Below, in pieces: positions 53,556 to 63,718 of a stretch of 64,000 nt of DNA (positions are counted from its first letter, which is position 1; every line of letters starts with the position of its first letter). Made by a program: the position numbers and the translations under genes. Under the pieces are notes generated by a model. That model saw only the letters and a list, made by a program, of their open reading frames with translations. It was not told where the DNA came from and did not search any database. This DNA comes from Siphonodentalium dalli (lineage: Eukaryota; Mollusca; Scaphopoda; Gadilida; Siphonodentaliidae): positions 10,121,287 to 10,185,286 of the forward strand of contig CP136061.1 of assembly GCA_032622095.1 (NCBI GenBank). The letters are read 5' to 3'.

Positions 53556-56073
53556 TCAATCAACACATTTCCTTTTTGCTGGCTGATTTGAGTTGAAGAT
53601 GGCTGGGACAAACACACTGTGGTAGAAGTAACTGCATTTCAATAGAGCATCTCTGAAGAAGTTATGTTTAAATTGAATTCTTTCAAAATAGAATCCGTGT
53701 GAACTATAAACATACAGGTCACGCCATGTTTTCTTACAAACACCCATCTGCCATTGAACTTGTGTGTAATATCTGTGGGTTCTCGATAATTTTGTCTGGT
53801 TTCCTGATCTGACCAGATAGCTCACATTATCCGCAGAAGGTTTTGTATGGGAAACTGAGACTGGACACTTAATTTCCAACAAACCCTCTCCACAACATTC
53901 ACACGTCACCATAGCATCTGGGGATGCAGCACAATGAGGATCATCCACATTTATAATCAAACCTGTTTCCTTTAATGAAAAATCATCATGAGTTGCTGTC
54001 ATTAAATCTGTATACGTCTTTCTTGCTTCAGGTTCCATTTCTCTACCATATTTAATAGAAGGCAGCCAACCGATATCTTTGCTCACCCCCTTGATTGTTG
54101 ATATTAAAGATATAACTGAGTGGGGGAGTTCAGGTGCTTGGAACTGATCAAGTGTTTTGCAAAATATGTCATGAGCCACTGAAGCAGTCACCCTGTATTT
54201 TCGATGTACAAACCAAAGTTCATTTTTGGCTTGTCCGCAAGTTGCATCCGCAATGAAGTTAGAGTCTGCATCACTGAACTCAACAAAATATTTTGTTATG
54301 TCACGATAATTTTTTATCACATTCGACTGAATATTGTCAAACAATGATACCGGCGAGGATGTCACTATATCACCCCCAGATACAACATCCTGTGGTGATA
54401 TATCTTTAAATGACTGAAACACAACTGCATCATGACACAGATCGATAAGTGACTCACGCAATTCATCGAATGAATACGGTTTTAAACCACATGGATTTTT
54501 CTTTTGAATATTTGGATCAGTGTGTTCTTTCATTCCAGTCTTCCGGTACTGAGGCTTGATAAACTGGATATCCTTGATCAGTTTTGGCTTGAGAACTGTT
54601 TTTTCTGCACCGTATTTATCCCATGAACATTTGACATCAGTACAGGATTTATTTGTCAACCCTTGCTTCCAATAGTGGTCCAACTTAAACAGCAAAGCTG
54701 CGATATGGTTGCATGTTGATCCCAATCGGTGAATAAATTAACAATTATTAAAGATGGTGCATATCTTCCTAATAGCGTAACAAGTTTTATTTTGTTTCCA
54801 TTGTATAGGAATAGATAGGCCATCTTTTTAACATGTACATTTTTGGACATCAAAATTTAGCGTAAGAATTGATAGTACATGTATTTGTCTTTGAACTGGT
54901 ATTTCCATCTGCTGATATTTGGGTAAAATACCTAATAGTTGAGAGTTTAAATACGGTACTGCAACTTTGAGGGTTCAAGTTTGAATACTGCAACTACATG
55001 TACAACCAGTTGACTTAGACTCTGAATAAGTACTAGTACACGCAGAGAAGGATCCAGGGATGTTTTGATACCTGTTACAGGTTTGGGCGCCCAAACTCTG
55101 GAGACCCAAATGTCCCCAAATTCAAAGTGGATAATATTTATTCAAGTTGGATTTTCCATATTTTCAAGGAATTTTTCTATAATTCAAACACATGTAGTGC
55201 AAATCATCAACCTGCAGATGATATAGTCTATTATATATAGCCTTTATTTGCAGAATAAAGTGTCCAGTACTGAATTTTTTAACATCCAAATTTATATGGG
55301 GACATATTCAAATACAGAACAGGTGTCCCCAAAAAATCTCTGGATCCATCTCTGAGTACACGTACACGATACATATAAGTGCATCTCATAGTATGGGTGA
55401 AATCTCTGCTTCAATGAGAGCTATTTATTTTTTTGGTGAGAACTTAACCTACATAAAACTGGTGTATTTTTGTTACATATTTTACTTACCCAGCAAAACA
55501 AGAGCAGTATGCAGATTTAATTTCACCAGTCTTTTTGACGATCATGACCCAAGGCGTGTGTGGCATATTTCCAATCTTCATGGATGGTGTACATAGAGCC
55601 TTCGAGTAGCAAATCTTGCTCTCTGTTGATATTTCGTGGTAGTGAATTTCCTTTAGCCATGATGACTGAAAATAGCTGTAAGCCTTCCCTTCTTTGTAGG
55701 CATTCATTGCTCTGTCAGTGATCGCCTGGTCTAGATTTCCATTCAAGGACAGTATGAATTTACAAATATCTCCATACATTGTTGGAGGCCACAAGTGTTT
55801 ATTATTCATCTCGTTTTTCCATCCAGTTTTTAACTGTAGAAATGGACCAAGCTGTTTTACGTTTTCAAAAACAAGCAAAGAATCGTATGTGCTTCCCTTC
55901 AATTTGACCTATTCTTCTTTTGTTAGCACATCAGGGTAATTATTTTCCAATGCAAAGAATACTCTGGCTATTAACTCATCCTTTTTACCGGTAACATTTA
56001 AACCTTTCCGACGACAAACAACTTTTAACGCGTCATTGTTCCACAGTTTCAATCGATCGATATCTTCCGCCAT
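53556..56073 (-). pseudogene. SAP-SWIM-YqaJ nuclease gene of ISL2EU, broken
   Basis: Two exons. Exon 1 (56073-55490) starts ATG and encodes a SAP DNA-binding motif (Leu-Lys-Leu-Trp, Gly-Leu-Asn-Val-Thr-Gly-Lys-Lys-Asp-Glu-Leu), then the first half of a SWIM zinc finger (Cys-Ser-Cys). Exon 2 (54726-53556) supplies the SWIM Cys-Asn-His and a YqaJ exonuclease domain with Arg-Val-Thr-Ala-Ser, Gly-Arg-Glu-Met-Glu, Ser-Pro-Asp-Ala-Met, Leu-Leu-Glu-Ile-Lys-Cys-Pro and Gln-Val-Gln-Trp-Gln-Met. The Asp and Glu-x-Lys are the nuclease residues. The role in transposition is not established. Lesions: a TAG at codon 55 (55911-55909), and a splice acceptor reading CG instead of AG (54728-54727), while the donor GTAAGT is perfect. 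With the acceptor in place the exons would be in phase at 584 codons plus stop. The intron carries a hAT MITE. Confidence 0.85.
55043..55354. mobile_element. hAT-type MITE with 8-bp target duplication AGTACACG
   Basis: The ends CAGAGAAGGATCCAGGGAT and AATCTCTGGATCCATCTCTG are imperfect inverted repeats, flanked by AGTACACG on both sides (55035-55042, 55355-55362). An 8-bp duplication with CAG-starting ends indicates hAT. It lies within the YqaJ intron. A longer relative is at 60882-61393 (shared: TTTGGGCGCCCAAACTCTGG, AGGTGTCCCCAAAAAATC). Confidence 0.85.
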
Positions 56074-56176
56074 TGTTTATAATGCGGCGTGCTGGTTTGT
56101 TTACACTATATGACCTTGACCGCGAAAAACACGTGGATAACTGTAAACTGGGCTAAAGCATGTAATCGTGCAAGCT

Positions 56177-56264
56177 CTATCAGCGAACCAGTCCTTTTCC
56201 GGAGCGCGAAGCATAGCAAAGGGACGCAACTGTATGGAGATTGGCAATCGTGTGGTAATCAAAG
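56177..56264 (+). repeat. Repeat shared with 49641-49722
   Basis: TCAGCGAACCAGTC, TTCCGGAGCGCGAAGCATAG and CAACTGTATGGAGATTG match the block left of the ISL2EU element, in the same orientation. Confidence 0.6.
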
Positions 56265-56705
56265 ATGGATTTCGACGAAATTTGATACGTAGGGGTACTT
56301 GTGTCCGGGAGTGTTTTGGACGAGTCAAATCGTGACCCCGAACTGACCTTGACCTTTAAAACAGTCAATTCAAGGTCAACTTGGGTAAAACGGACGGATT
56401 TCGACGAAATTTCATACATAGGGGTACTTTATCCGGGGAGTGTTTTGGACGGGTCAAATCGTGACCCCGATCGGGTAATACGGACGGATTTCGACGAAAT
56501 TTGATACCTTGGGGTAGTTTTGTTCGGGGAGTGTTTTGTCCGGGTCAAATCGTGACCCCGACCTGACATTGACCTTCAAGATGGTAAATTCAAGGTCAAA
56601 TCGGGTAATACGGACGGATTTCGACGAAATTTGATACCTAGGGTTAGTTTTGTCCGGGGAGTGTTTTGAACAGGTCAAATCATGACCCCGACCTGACCGT
56701 GAATT
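56265..56705 (+). repeat. Tandem repeat, period about 130 bp (family of 7590-8032)
   Basis: Units start at GATTTCGACGAAATTTGATAC (about 56268, 56398, 56486, 56618); one unit is shortened to about 89 bp. Opposite orientations give overlapping open frames with no domains. Confidence 0.8.
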
Positions 56706-57359
56706 ACACGGGAAAACTTGATATATGGAAGTATCCAAATTTCCCACATGGAATTTGAAAGCTAGTTTATATTATAATTATATTATAATTTATATTTATT
56801 GCTAATAATATGATCTTGGTGGCGTTACCATTTCTGACTATGGTTTTCTTGTAGTTTCTGCGTCCGAGTTTCGAAACGTTACTAATAGAAGCTGTAATTG
56901 TTGTTGTTGTTTTCCAGTAGTCACTTGAAGTTGACTGAATAACACATGTCGTTAACTTCTTGTGAGAATATACGGCTGTCACGCAGTGTGAATAACGTCT
57001 ATGGGTTGGATACAAAAAGTCGCTGGGAGAGCTTACCCATGATTGTTGACACTGAGTTCATTTCCCAGTTCGTATTTTGTATTCATTCCGGGTATTTCCA
57101 GATTTGGCGCCAGCGAACGGTAAAGTGCGCACAATATTTATGCAGAATATTTCTCAATTTTAAAGTATATTTATTAGATTATAAGTTGTGTAATCACACA
57201 AAGAGATGTTATGTTATTTCAGAAATATGGGGCTGCTAAAATTAGTAAAAATGAAATAAAAGTTTCTTCTGTGTTGTCAGGTTTGAGCCTGAGGTAATAA
57301 CTAATATCACTATCGCTAATGCCAGTAATGCCAATTGCCATGGGGCGGATGATAATGGG
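56706..57359. other. Gene-free stretch
   Basis: No gene. ATTATAATTTATATT low complexity is at about 56767-56800. A short motif at 56809-56853 is shared with 29006-29052. Confidence 0.35.
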
Positions 57360-57412
57360 CAGGTCTGGCAAATGTGAGAATACAGCTACAATAGCTGTAT
57401 TCAGCTAACCTA

Positions 57413-57788
57413 CCCTGCTTGACAAAACAAGTGTCCACCTAACCGCGGTACAGTTAGCGTTGCCACCGTGGCTGAAATGCAACTACACCGCGGCTCCACC
57501 GGCTAACTACAGTTGGGCCGCGGTGTACTTGCCGTTTGGTCATGGTGTAATTGCCGCGGTGTACGTTCATTAAACTGAAAAAAGACGATACAAACCAGAA
57601 ATCTAACCACGGTGTACATGCCGTTTGGCTGCGGTGTAGTTGCCTTTCGGCCGCCGTGTACTTGCTGTTGGGCCACGGTGTACTTGCCGTTCGGCCGCGG
57701 TGCTCAACTGCAGTTACAAACTCTGACACCGCGGGCCGAACGGCAAATACACCGCGGTGACAATGGACACTTGTTTTGTCCAGCGGGG
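57413..57788. mobile_element. TA-flanked MITE with GCCGCGGTGTACTTGCCG minisatellite core
   Basis: 376 bp. The ends CCCTGCTTGACAAAACAAG and CTTGTTTTGTCCAGCGGGG are inverted repeats with TA at 57411-57412 and 57789-57790. It is inserted in the left arm of the 57360 element. The right arm (GAATACAGCTAGGTTAGCTG, 59522-59541) shows the unoccupied site. The core has about ten copies of a 24-bp GC-rich unit. Confidence 0.8.
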
Positions 57789-58699
57789 TAGCTGTATTCA
57801 GCTATATATTATACTCTCAAACCGGCTGTTTTTCGATAATAAACTAGAAGCGCTAATTTGCGCATCGAAATTAGGCCACCATATTCTCCGGCCACCCTCA
57901 ACCAAATCAAAACCGTCGCTTGTTTTCTGACAAAGTGTTGCCTTGGTGATTATGCGTGAACACTTACTACGGCGGTCGATGTCGGTCATAACGGTTTAAC
58001 AGGCCTGGCCCTTTGAAATTGGAAGGAGGGCAATGATCGCCCTCCTTAATTTATCCCAGGAGGGCTATTTTATCTGACCATATGATGCAAAGCATCATCA
58101 GAGGCGAGCTGGGGTGAGTTTGAGAGGGGGTGTCCCTCTCTCATGATTAGGGGGGTCCGGGGGTCCTCCCCCGGGAAATTTTTAATATGTAGTGTCCCTG
58201 AGAGCCATTCTGGCATATATTTGTGGATTTTGTTCAGTGTTTCTTGAGGGAAAAAATGTAGTTTTGTGTGACCCACATTATGTGAGTAAAGGGGGGATGC
58301 CCTATAGCAGAAGAGTCCACAATTAGAGGTACCATGTCTTACCCACCGGAAGCTGACATAAGCTAATGATAGGTAGAGCACTCTGCTGTATAGGCATATA
58401 TGTATATGCATATGTAAACCATAATATTTATATACTTATTAAAAGATACCAACTGTTGGCAACACTGAAATTTTTTATTTATTTATTTATTTTTTTTATT
58501 ATACTTACGCGAGGAGGGCGATAGGCTTGAGCTGACACTCTCGAAAAATACGGAAACGCATACATGTATGTCGAATCGCGAAAATACAAATAACAATGTT
58601 ATGTTTTCACACATTATATATTTTCCCGCCAAAACAGATTGAATAGTTCTGACTCGTTGACGACCAGGACTTAAATGTTTAAAATACAGAAATTATATA

Positions 58700-59044
58700 C
58701 CGCTATTCTCAAAGTAATTGACTAGAAAAACGGGGTGATACCCCGGTCTTGACCGCGGTAATACCGGTAATAAACGGTAGCTGTATCGAGGTGGTCACAG
58801 CAGTGGAATTACGGTATTGGGCGATAATGATACCGCGGTCTTTTAGCGGGCACCGCATTAATTTTTTTGAATAGCGCAGTGATTTTCATGGAACACTTTG
58901 AGGGGAGGTATTTACTCCCACATACTTGTTCGAGTTAACAAGCGGTATCAGTACCACGGTATTGGAGGATACTGCGGTATAGTACCGCGGTATTAACGGG
59001 GGTGACACCACGTTATTGGTGGTCAATTACTTTAAGTATAGCGG
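58700..59044. mobile_element. TA-flanked MITE with CCGCGGTA-rich core
   Basis: 345 bp, from CCGCTATTCTCAAAGTAATT to AATTACTTTAAGTATAGCGG, with TA at 58698-58699 and 59045-59046. The interior is dense in ACCGCGGTAATACCGG motifs. The end sequence CAAAGTAATTGAC is shared with 53048-53194. Confidence 0.75.
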
Positions 59045-59583
59045 TAAGTCGCATTTTCATTTCAGTTGTCCCTATGTTGTGCCATACATTTGCAATATGC
59101 CGCACAATATCTGTATATACCGTTATGAATAGTTATCAGTAGTGCTCACAAACCGCTAGTGTTATGTAATTCTAAATGCTTGATATAGGTACACCATTCT
59201 AACGCCCCCTACCGGTTTAGCATCGGGAAGAAGTAAACGAGTGTTTGCGATGAATTTGATCTTTATTTTATAAGTTAGCTAATGAATGCATTCGCAGAAA
59301 ATAGTCCCCAGAATATTTACTGACATCGACCGGCGTAGTAAGTTTTCACACAAAATCAGAACTGCCGTGTCGACAAAAGGCAACACTTTGTCAGAAAACA
59401 AGTGACGGTTTTGATTTGGTTGAGGGTGGCCGGAAAATATGGTAGCCTAATTTCGATGCGCAAATTAGCGCTTCTAGTTTATTATCGAAAAACAGCCGGT
59501 TTGAGAGTATAATATATAGCTGAATACAGCTAGGTTAGCTGAATACAGCTATTGTAGCTGTATTCTCACATTTGCCAGACCTG

Positions 59584-60023
59584 ATGGGGTCGTTGTCGTA
59601 ACGTTTTATAGATAAATGCACACCGTGTGCATTTATGTACATAAATGCACACCAGTCTCAGTTGGCGCGAGATTGAAACGTTACCGTAAATAATTGCCGT
59701 CTGCTTCAATTCATAACTATTTTTCTTCCGAAGTTCTGATAAAGGCATTCTTTTATCACAATTATCGAAACTGCAATAAGATTGGTCATCGGTCGCATAT
59801 TTTTCTTAGTATTAAACAGGGACGGAAAGAACTGCATGGTTGTTTGGTCGATGAATGGAAGAAAATAAACTTACAAAAAATATCAAAACGTGTGCATATA
59901 TGTAGAAAACACTACGACAATGACCCCTGTCACATGACACTACGCGAGACTGGTGTGCATTTATGTATACATAAATGCACACAGTGTGCATCTATGTATA
60001 AAACATTACGACAACGACCCCAT
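59584..60023. mobile_element. 440-bp inverted-repeat element, adjacent to the previous one
   Basis: Starts ATGGGGTCGTTGTCGTAACG and ends with TTACGACAACGACCCCAT. The arms each contain a double palindrome, ATAAATGCACACCGTGTGCA, and a second ATAAATGCACACC. A 2-bp AT or TA duplication is possible. The interior of about 200 bp has no gene; a 110-codon frame spans arm and interior and is not credible. Confidence 0.65.
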
Positions 60024-60424
60024 TAGCATCACTATCAGCCTCGGCCAAGCTCAGGTTATTCGCTAACCACAATTTCGCACAAAGTTGTGACAAACAAACT
60101 GACAAAGTGAAAGTGACAAACAGTAATGCTGTTCAAAACAGTTCGGGCTCTCACACAAAACAGGCCACTTAAGAGCCACGGCAGACGATTTGATTGAAAT
60201 AGTAAGTGGAGGGGGGGGGGGGGGGGGGCGAATCGCAGGTGGAGCATCCACTGCGCTAATCCAAAATCTATCCCGTCGAAATTTTCTTGACGTAATTTGC
60301 TTCAAGTCCGCAATATCATACGACTTACCCGTCGAGAAAATTTGTCGCCCAATGTTTTGAGTTTTTAAAAGAAATGTAACTCTAACATACCCGTTATTTA
60401 GTAAAAATAATAAAAACTAAGACG
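60024..60424. other. Gene-free stretch with G-homopolymer
   Basis: A G run at about 60209-60228 is likely to be length-uncertain. No gene. Confidence 0.4.
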
Positions 60425-60742
60425 ATTGAGAGATGGGACTACAGATATGAAATCGGAGAGGAAAGGCATATACATGTAAATCAGCATATCAATGAAGTTG
60501 GAAGAGTGAAGTTTTTTAAAGGGAAGTCCAGAAGAGTGGGAATGATCATCAACCAGTTGCTAGCAGGACAACATCGATTACTTAGTAGCAGAGTAAAATG
60601 GGATAGCAACTGCACTACGGATATGTGTGATGAATGTGAAGAGAGAGAAGATATCGATCATTACATTAACAGGTGCAAGAAGTTTGAGATTGAGAGAGGA
60701 GTATTAGAAGAGAGGTACAGAGCGATTGTATACATGTACTAG
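60425..60742 (+). pseudogene. LINE/retroelement C-terminal remnant with CCHC-like motif
   Basis: The frame contains Ile-Ile-Asn-Gln-Leu-Leu-Ala-Gly-Gln-His and then Cys-Asp-Glu-Cys-Glu-Glu followed by Asp-His-Tyr-Ile-Asn-Arg-Cys. This Cys-x2-Cys-x7-His-x4-Cys pattern ends the RNase H or tail region of many non-LTR retrotransposons. It is a short remnant with no catalytic domain, and the frame decays after 60742. Confidence 0.5.
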
Positions 60743-60881
60743 TATGTGGGTGATGATGAAGAGGTGAGGATGAGGCTACAAGTGCTTACGGGAATGACAC
60801 TGAGATGGAGGCAGTAGAGAGAAAACAGATGGTAGAGGCTTTCCAATCATACATAATATCTTCCAAACGTTTTGATGGAAC

Positions 60882-61393
60882 CAGGGAAGGATCCAGGGCT
60901 CTTTTGATACCTGTTACAGGTTTGGGCGCCCAAACTCTGGTGGCCTAAATGTCCCCAAATTGCAAGTGGATAGTTTTATTAAAGCAGAATTTTCTATATT
61001 ATAATTCAACAACATGCACTGCAAATCATCAATATACAGTTGATATAGAGCCTTTATTTGCTTAATCAAGTGTCCAGTGAGAAATATTTTAACCCTTTCA
61101 TGACTGGGGCTTCTTGTAATTTTGCAAAAATCCTGTGCCAATGCATTCTCTTATATAAATGAGAGTCTCCCATCTAAGGAGCCTCGCATATATAAGATAA
61201 TACATTGGCCTTTATCTTGACCTTGTAAGCCAGTGCATTTTCTTATGCGGGATCTTTAATGCTGCACCTAAGGGAGTGGGGCGACCCCCTCCCGTACCTA
61301 CCCCCATCTCGAGCCTACGGCCCTCGGGATATGCCTTCGGCATATCATGGTCCCAAAACAGGTGTCCCCAAAAAATCCCTGGATCCATCCCTG
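60882..61393. mobile_element. hAT-type MITE, 512 bp, target duplication GATGGAAC
   Basis: The ends CAGGGAAGGATCCAGGG and CCCTGGATCCATCCCTG are inverted repeats, flanked by GATGGAAC at 60874-60881 and 61394-61401. Related to 55043-55354 but longer: it contains a segment (61130-61210) resembling the GCCAATGCATTCTCTTATAT hairpin of the piggyBac-type MITEs. Confidence 0.85.
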
Positions 61394-61401
61394 GATGGAA
61401 C

Positions 61402-61864
61402 TAATGTAAGTTCCAATAGCAGTACGATTGTGGCAAACTAAATAATTAACAATGTTACGCCTAACGCATGCGCACAAGTGTAATTAAAATGTACAAGGGT
61501 ATCACAGCACATAGCGTTAAGAACAAACGAGAAAGCACAAGCGAATATAGCACAACGAGTCTCAGTCCAGTACTGGAATGACTTTAGATTCAAAGCAGTC
61601 AGAAGAAGAACAACAACAACCTTTACTAAATAACGGGCATACCAAAAGAATGACACCACAGAGAGACACGTTTCAAAAAAACTATAGGAAAAAACACTGT
61701 TAGGGTGGGTGGGCTTGTGGGAGGTTGGCGGCACATTAAAACAAACTTCAGCCCAAAATTAACTCGAAGGGGAAGTTGTGTGAGATTGCCAATATGACAC
61801 AAGTCACAACCAAACCACGATGTTCCCTGACAATACATATTCTAATGTGTCGCCTTGACATATA
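61402..61864. other. Gene-free stretch
   Basis: No gene supported. Minus-strand frames of 98 and 70 codons have no domain. Confidence 0.35.
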
Positions 61865-62125
61865 CCATTTACCTTCCTTTTCCAAAAAAGAGACATTTAA
61901 CAAGCCATTTACTCGATCAGTTGAACGAACCGCAAAGTACGTCACCCATTTTTCTGGTCTGTTCGTTTGAGCGCTGCAGGGCATACCATGCAGTATCGAG
62001 CGGAAAAGATGCCCTGAACTCGATCGAACAGACCCGAAAAATGGCCACAATACTTCGCAGGTCGTTCACCTGATCGCGAAAAAGGTTTGTTAAAAGTCTC
62101 TTTTTTTCAAAAGGAAAGTAAATGG
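61865..62125. mobile_element. TA-flanked MITE, 261 bp
   Basis: From CCATTTACCTTCCTTTTCC to GGAAAGTAAATGG, with TA at 61863-61864 and 62126-62127. The arms share CATTTTTCTGGTCTGTTCG and its complement, and extend almost to the centre. Confidence 0.75.
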
Positions 62126-62272
62126 TACTGTAAAATGGGGTGATTTCGGACACATTTATTAAGAAATAGGTTCAAATATCCTGCCATGTACCTTTGATAT
62201 TTATGTATCCATGGCAACGGCCAAAAACTCGCCCGAAGTCACCCCATGGGTTGGGGTCAATTCGGGCACTTA

Positions 62273-62485
62273 CAGTAATGCTCTAAGTAAGCGACTTCTT
62301 AACCACAGCAGAATTATGGGTAACTTTTCAGGATTTAGTCGGAAATATGGCTTGTTGCCATTCATCGGAAAGCTCTCCCCGAGAACTTTCCGATGAATGG
62401 CAACAAGCCATATTTCCGTCTAAATCCTGAAAAGTTACCCATAATTCTGCTGTGGTTAAGAAGTCGCTTACTTAGAGCATTACTG
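62273..62485. mobile_element. Near-perfect palindromic MITE, 213 bp, TA-flanked
   Basis: CAGTAATGCTCTAAGTAAGC to GCTTACTTAGAGCATTACTG, with TA at 62271-62272 and 62486-62487. The arms pair along about 100 bp each around a short centre near 62375. Shares GAAAAGTTACCCATAATTC with 53048-53194. Confidence 0.85.
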
Positions 62486-62623
62486 TAGGCCAAAACAAAT
62501 TGTTTTGAAGACGGTCATCGGGTTACGGGAAACACACATTCAATTTGTTTTGGCCTTATATAGAACTCCAAATTATACAGAGGAACGAGACTAAATATAC
62601 CGGTACTTGGATTATGATTTTTT

Positions 62624-63206
62624 TAGTGTTGAAACGATTAGCATTTTTAAGGAATCGACTAGTCACCAGAGGTAATCGACTACTAGTCGACTAGTCGGAC
62701 CCCTTCTAAGAGTTCCCGTTTCTATGCCCATATGATGTATAAAATGGGCAATGTGGCATCGCAGTTTTGAGTATCCAACTCTTGTTTCAGAACGTTAAAA
62801 CGGAAAGCACGTGAACTATATAATCTCCCGTTTTGTCCGAATTTGATGTATTAAACCCGGCTATCCTGCAACCTTCATATTATCTCATGGTTTGGGGAAT
62901 GTAGGTAATAAAACATTTTATATAAACACAATTGTCGCCGGTAACCAGGAAATAAATAGGCAAGTCTCGTTAGTAGGTCTCGCTAATGAGATGTTGGGTG
63001 TATTAAAGGAACAATGCAATAAGCTCTAACAAGTTAATATGTATTAACTGTTACAGATTACGTGATAATATTTCCATGCAATGGCACTGCTGTCATGATA
63101 GCACTCAGGTAGTGCTTTTTCTTGACTAGTCGACTAGCATATTTCGGGATCGACTAACTTAATAATCGCGTCGATTTCGACTAATCGATTAATCGTTTCA
63201 ACACTA
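62624..63206. mobile_element. hAT-type MITE, 583 bp, target duplication GATTTTTT
   Basis: Starts TAGTGTTGAAACGATTA and ends TAATCGTTTCAACACTA, with GATTTTTT on both sides (62616-62623, 63207-63214). Subterminal ACTAGTCGACTAGTCG repeats occur near both ends. No transposase. Confidence 0.9.
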
Positions 63207-63446
63207 GATTTTTTTAATCAAATGTTTCATTGATAAAGCATCTATAGGCCATTGGTATACCGGTAACTGCACATGTACATGTATATAGGCCTACCCTGCC
63301 ACTGCGATGGACCAACGTGCAATTATAACAGATCATTCCACAATTTTGGCTGCAGTTAAAAAACGTTCAACAGCATGTGGAAAATAACCTACCGTCAGTG
63401 TGTGAAGAATTAAGTACGGCTGAAGGGGTCACTCTCACCAAAAAAA
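63207..63446. other. Gene-free stretch
   Basis: Contains the hAT right target duplication. Nothing else recognised. Confidence 0.4.
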
Positions 63447-63718
63447 GTGCTGAAGGGTACACAGGGTTTGAAAATGTGCTGAAGGGTACACAGGGTTTGT
63501 AATCGGCACTTACACAGTTACTTAAACTGTGTTTCTGAAAGTCTGTCGACTATCAGCAGTTTGTTTTCAGTTCATTGTAATGTTCTTTGGAATGTAAATA
63601 ATTATTTTCTAACATAAATCATGGCAGATACGAAAACTAAACGTCATTTGGAACGAGATTATAAAACCTGTGTACTCTTCAGCACATTTTAAAAACCTGT
63701 GTACCCTTCAGCACTTTT
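63447..63718. mobile_element. Inverted-repeat element with doubled GTGCTGAAGGGTACACAGGG ends
   Basis: Two tandem copies of GTGCTGAAGGGTACACAGGG lie at the left (about 63447-63499) and two inverted copies at the right (about 63663-63713). The interior is about 160 bp with no gene. No clear target duplication. It abuts the satellite-type element that begins next. Confidence 0.65.

Larger units (their letters stand above)
50491..56154. mobile_element. ISL2EU-type DNA transposon, 5.7 kb, inactive
   Basis: The ends are AGCCCAGTTTACAGTTA (50491-50507) and its exact complement TAACTGTAAACTGGGCT (56138-56154), a 17-bp TIR. Inside, a THAP/DDE transposase gene (plus) and a SAP-SWIM-YqaJ gene (minus) converge. 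This two-gene content is the hallmark of the ISL2EU superfamily of animal transposons. A target duplication could not be fixed. Two younger MITEs are inserted (53048-53194, 55043-55354). Both genes are disrupted. Confidence 0.75.
57360..59583. mobile_element. 2.2-kb inverted-repeat element with two nested MITEs
   Basis: It starts CAGGTCTGGCAAATGTGAG and ends with the exact complement. The arms (57360-57989, less the nested 57413-57788; and 59321-59583) share CAGCTACAATAGCTGTATTC, AACCGGCTGTTTTTCGATAA and a CTGACAAAGTGTTGCC block. ATGGG flanks both sides (57355-57359, 59584-59588), although the right copy is also part of the next element. The interior includes a GTCCGGGGGTCCTCCCCCGG stretch near 58147-58170 and no transposase. 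Confidence 0.75.

Noticed and set aside
55043..55354. Treating 55043-55354 as part of the YqaJ gene
   Set aside because: Its 8-bp duplication and hAT ends show it is an insertion within the intron.
57355..57359. ATGGG as a firm 5-bp target duplication of the 57360 element
   Set aside because: The right-hand ATGGG is also the start of the adjacent inverted-repeat element, so the match may be coincidental; kept only as a tentative note.
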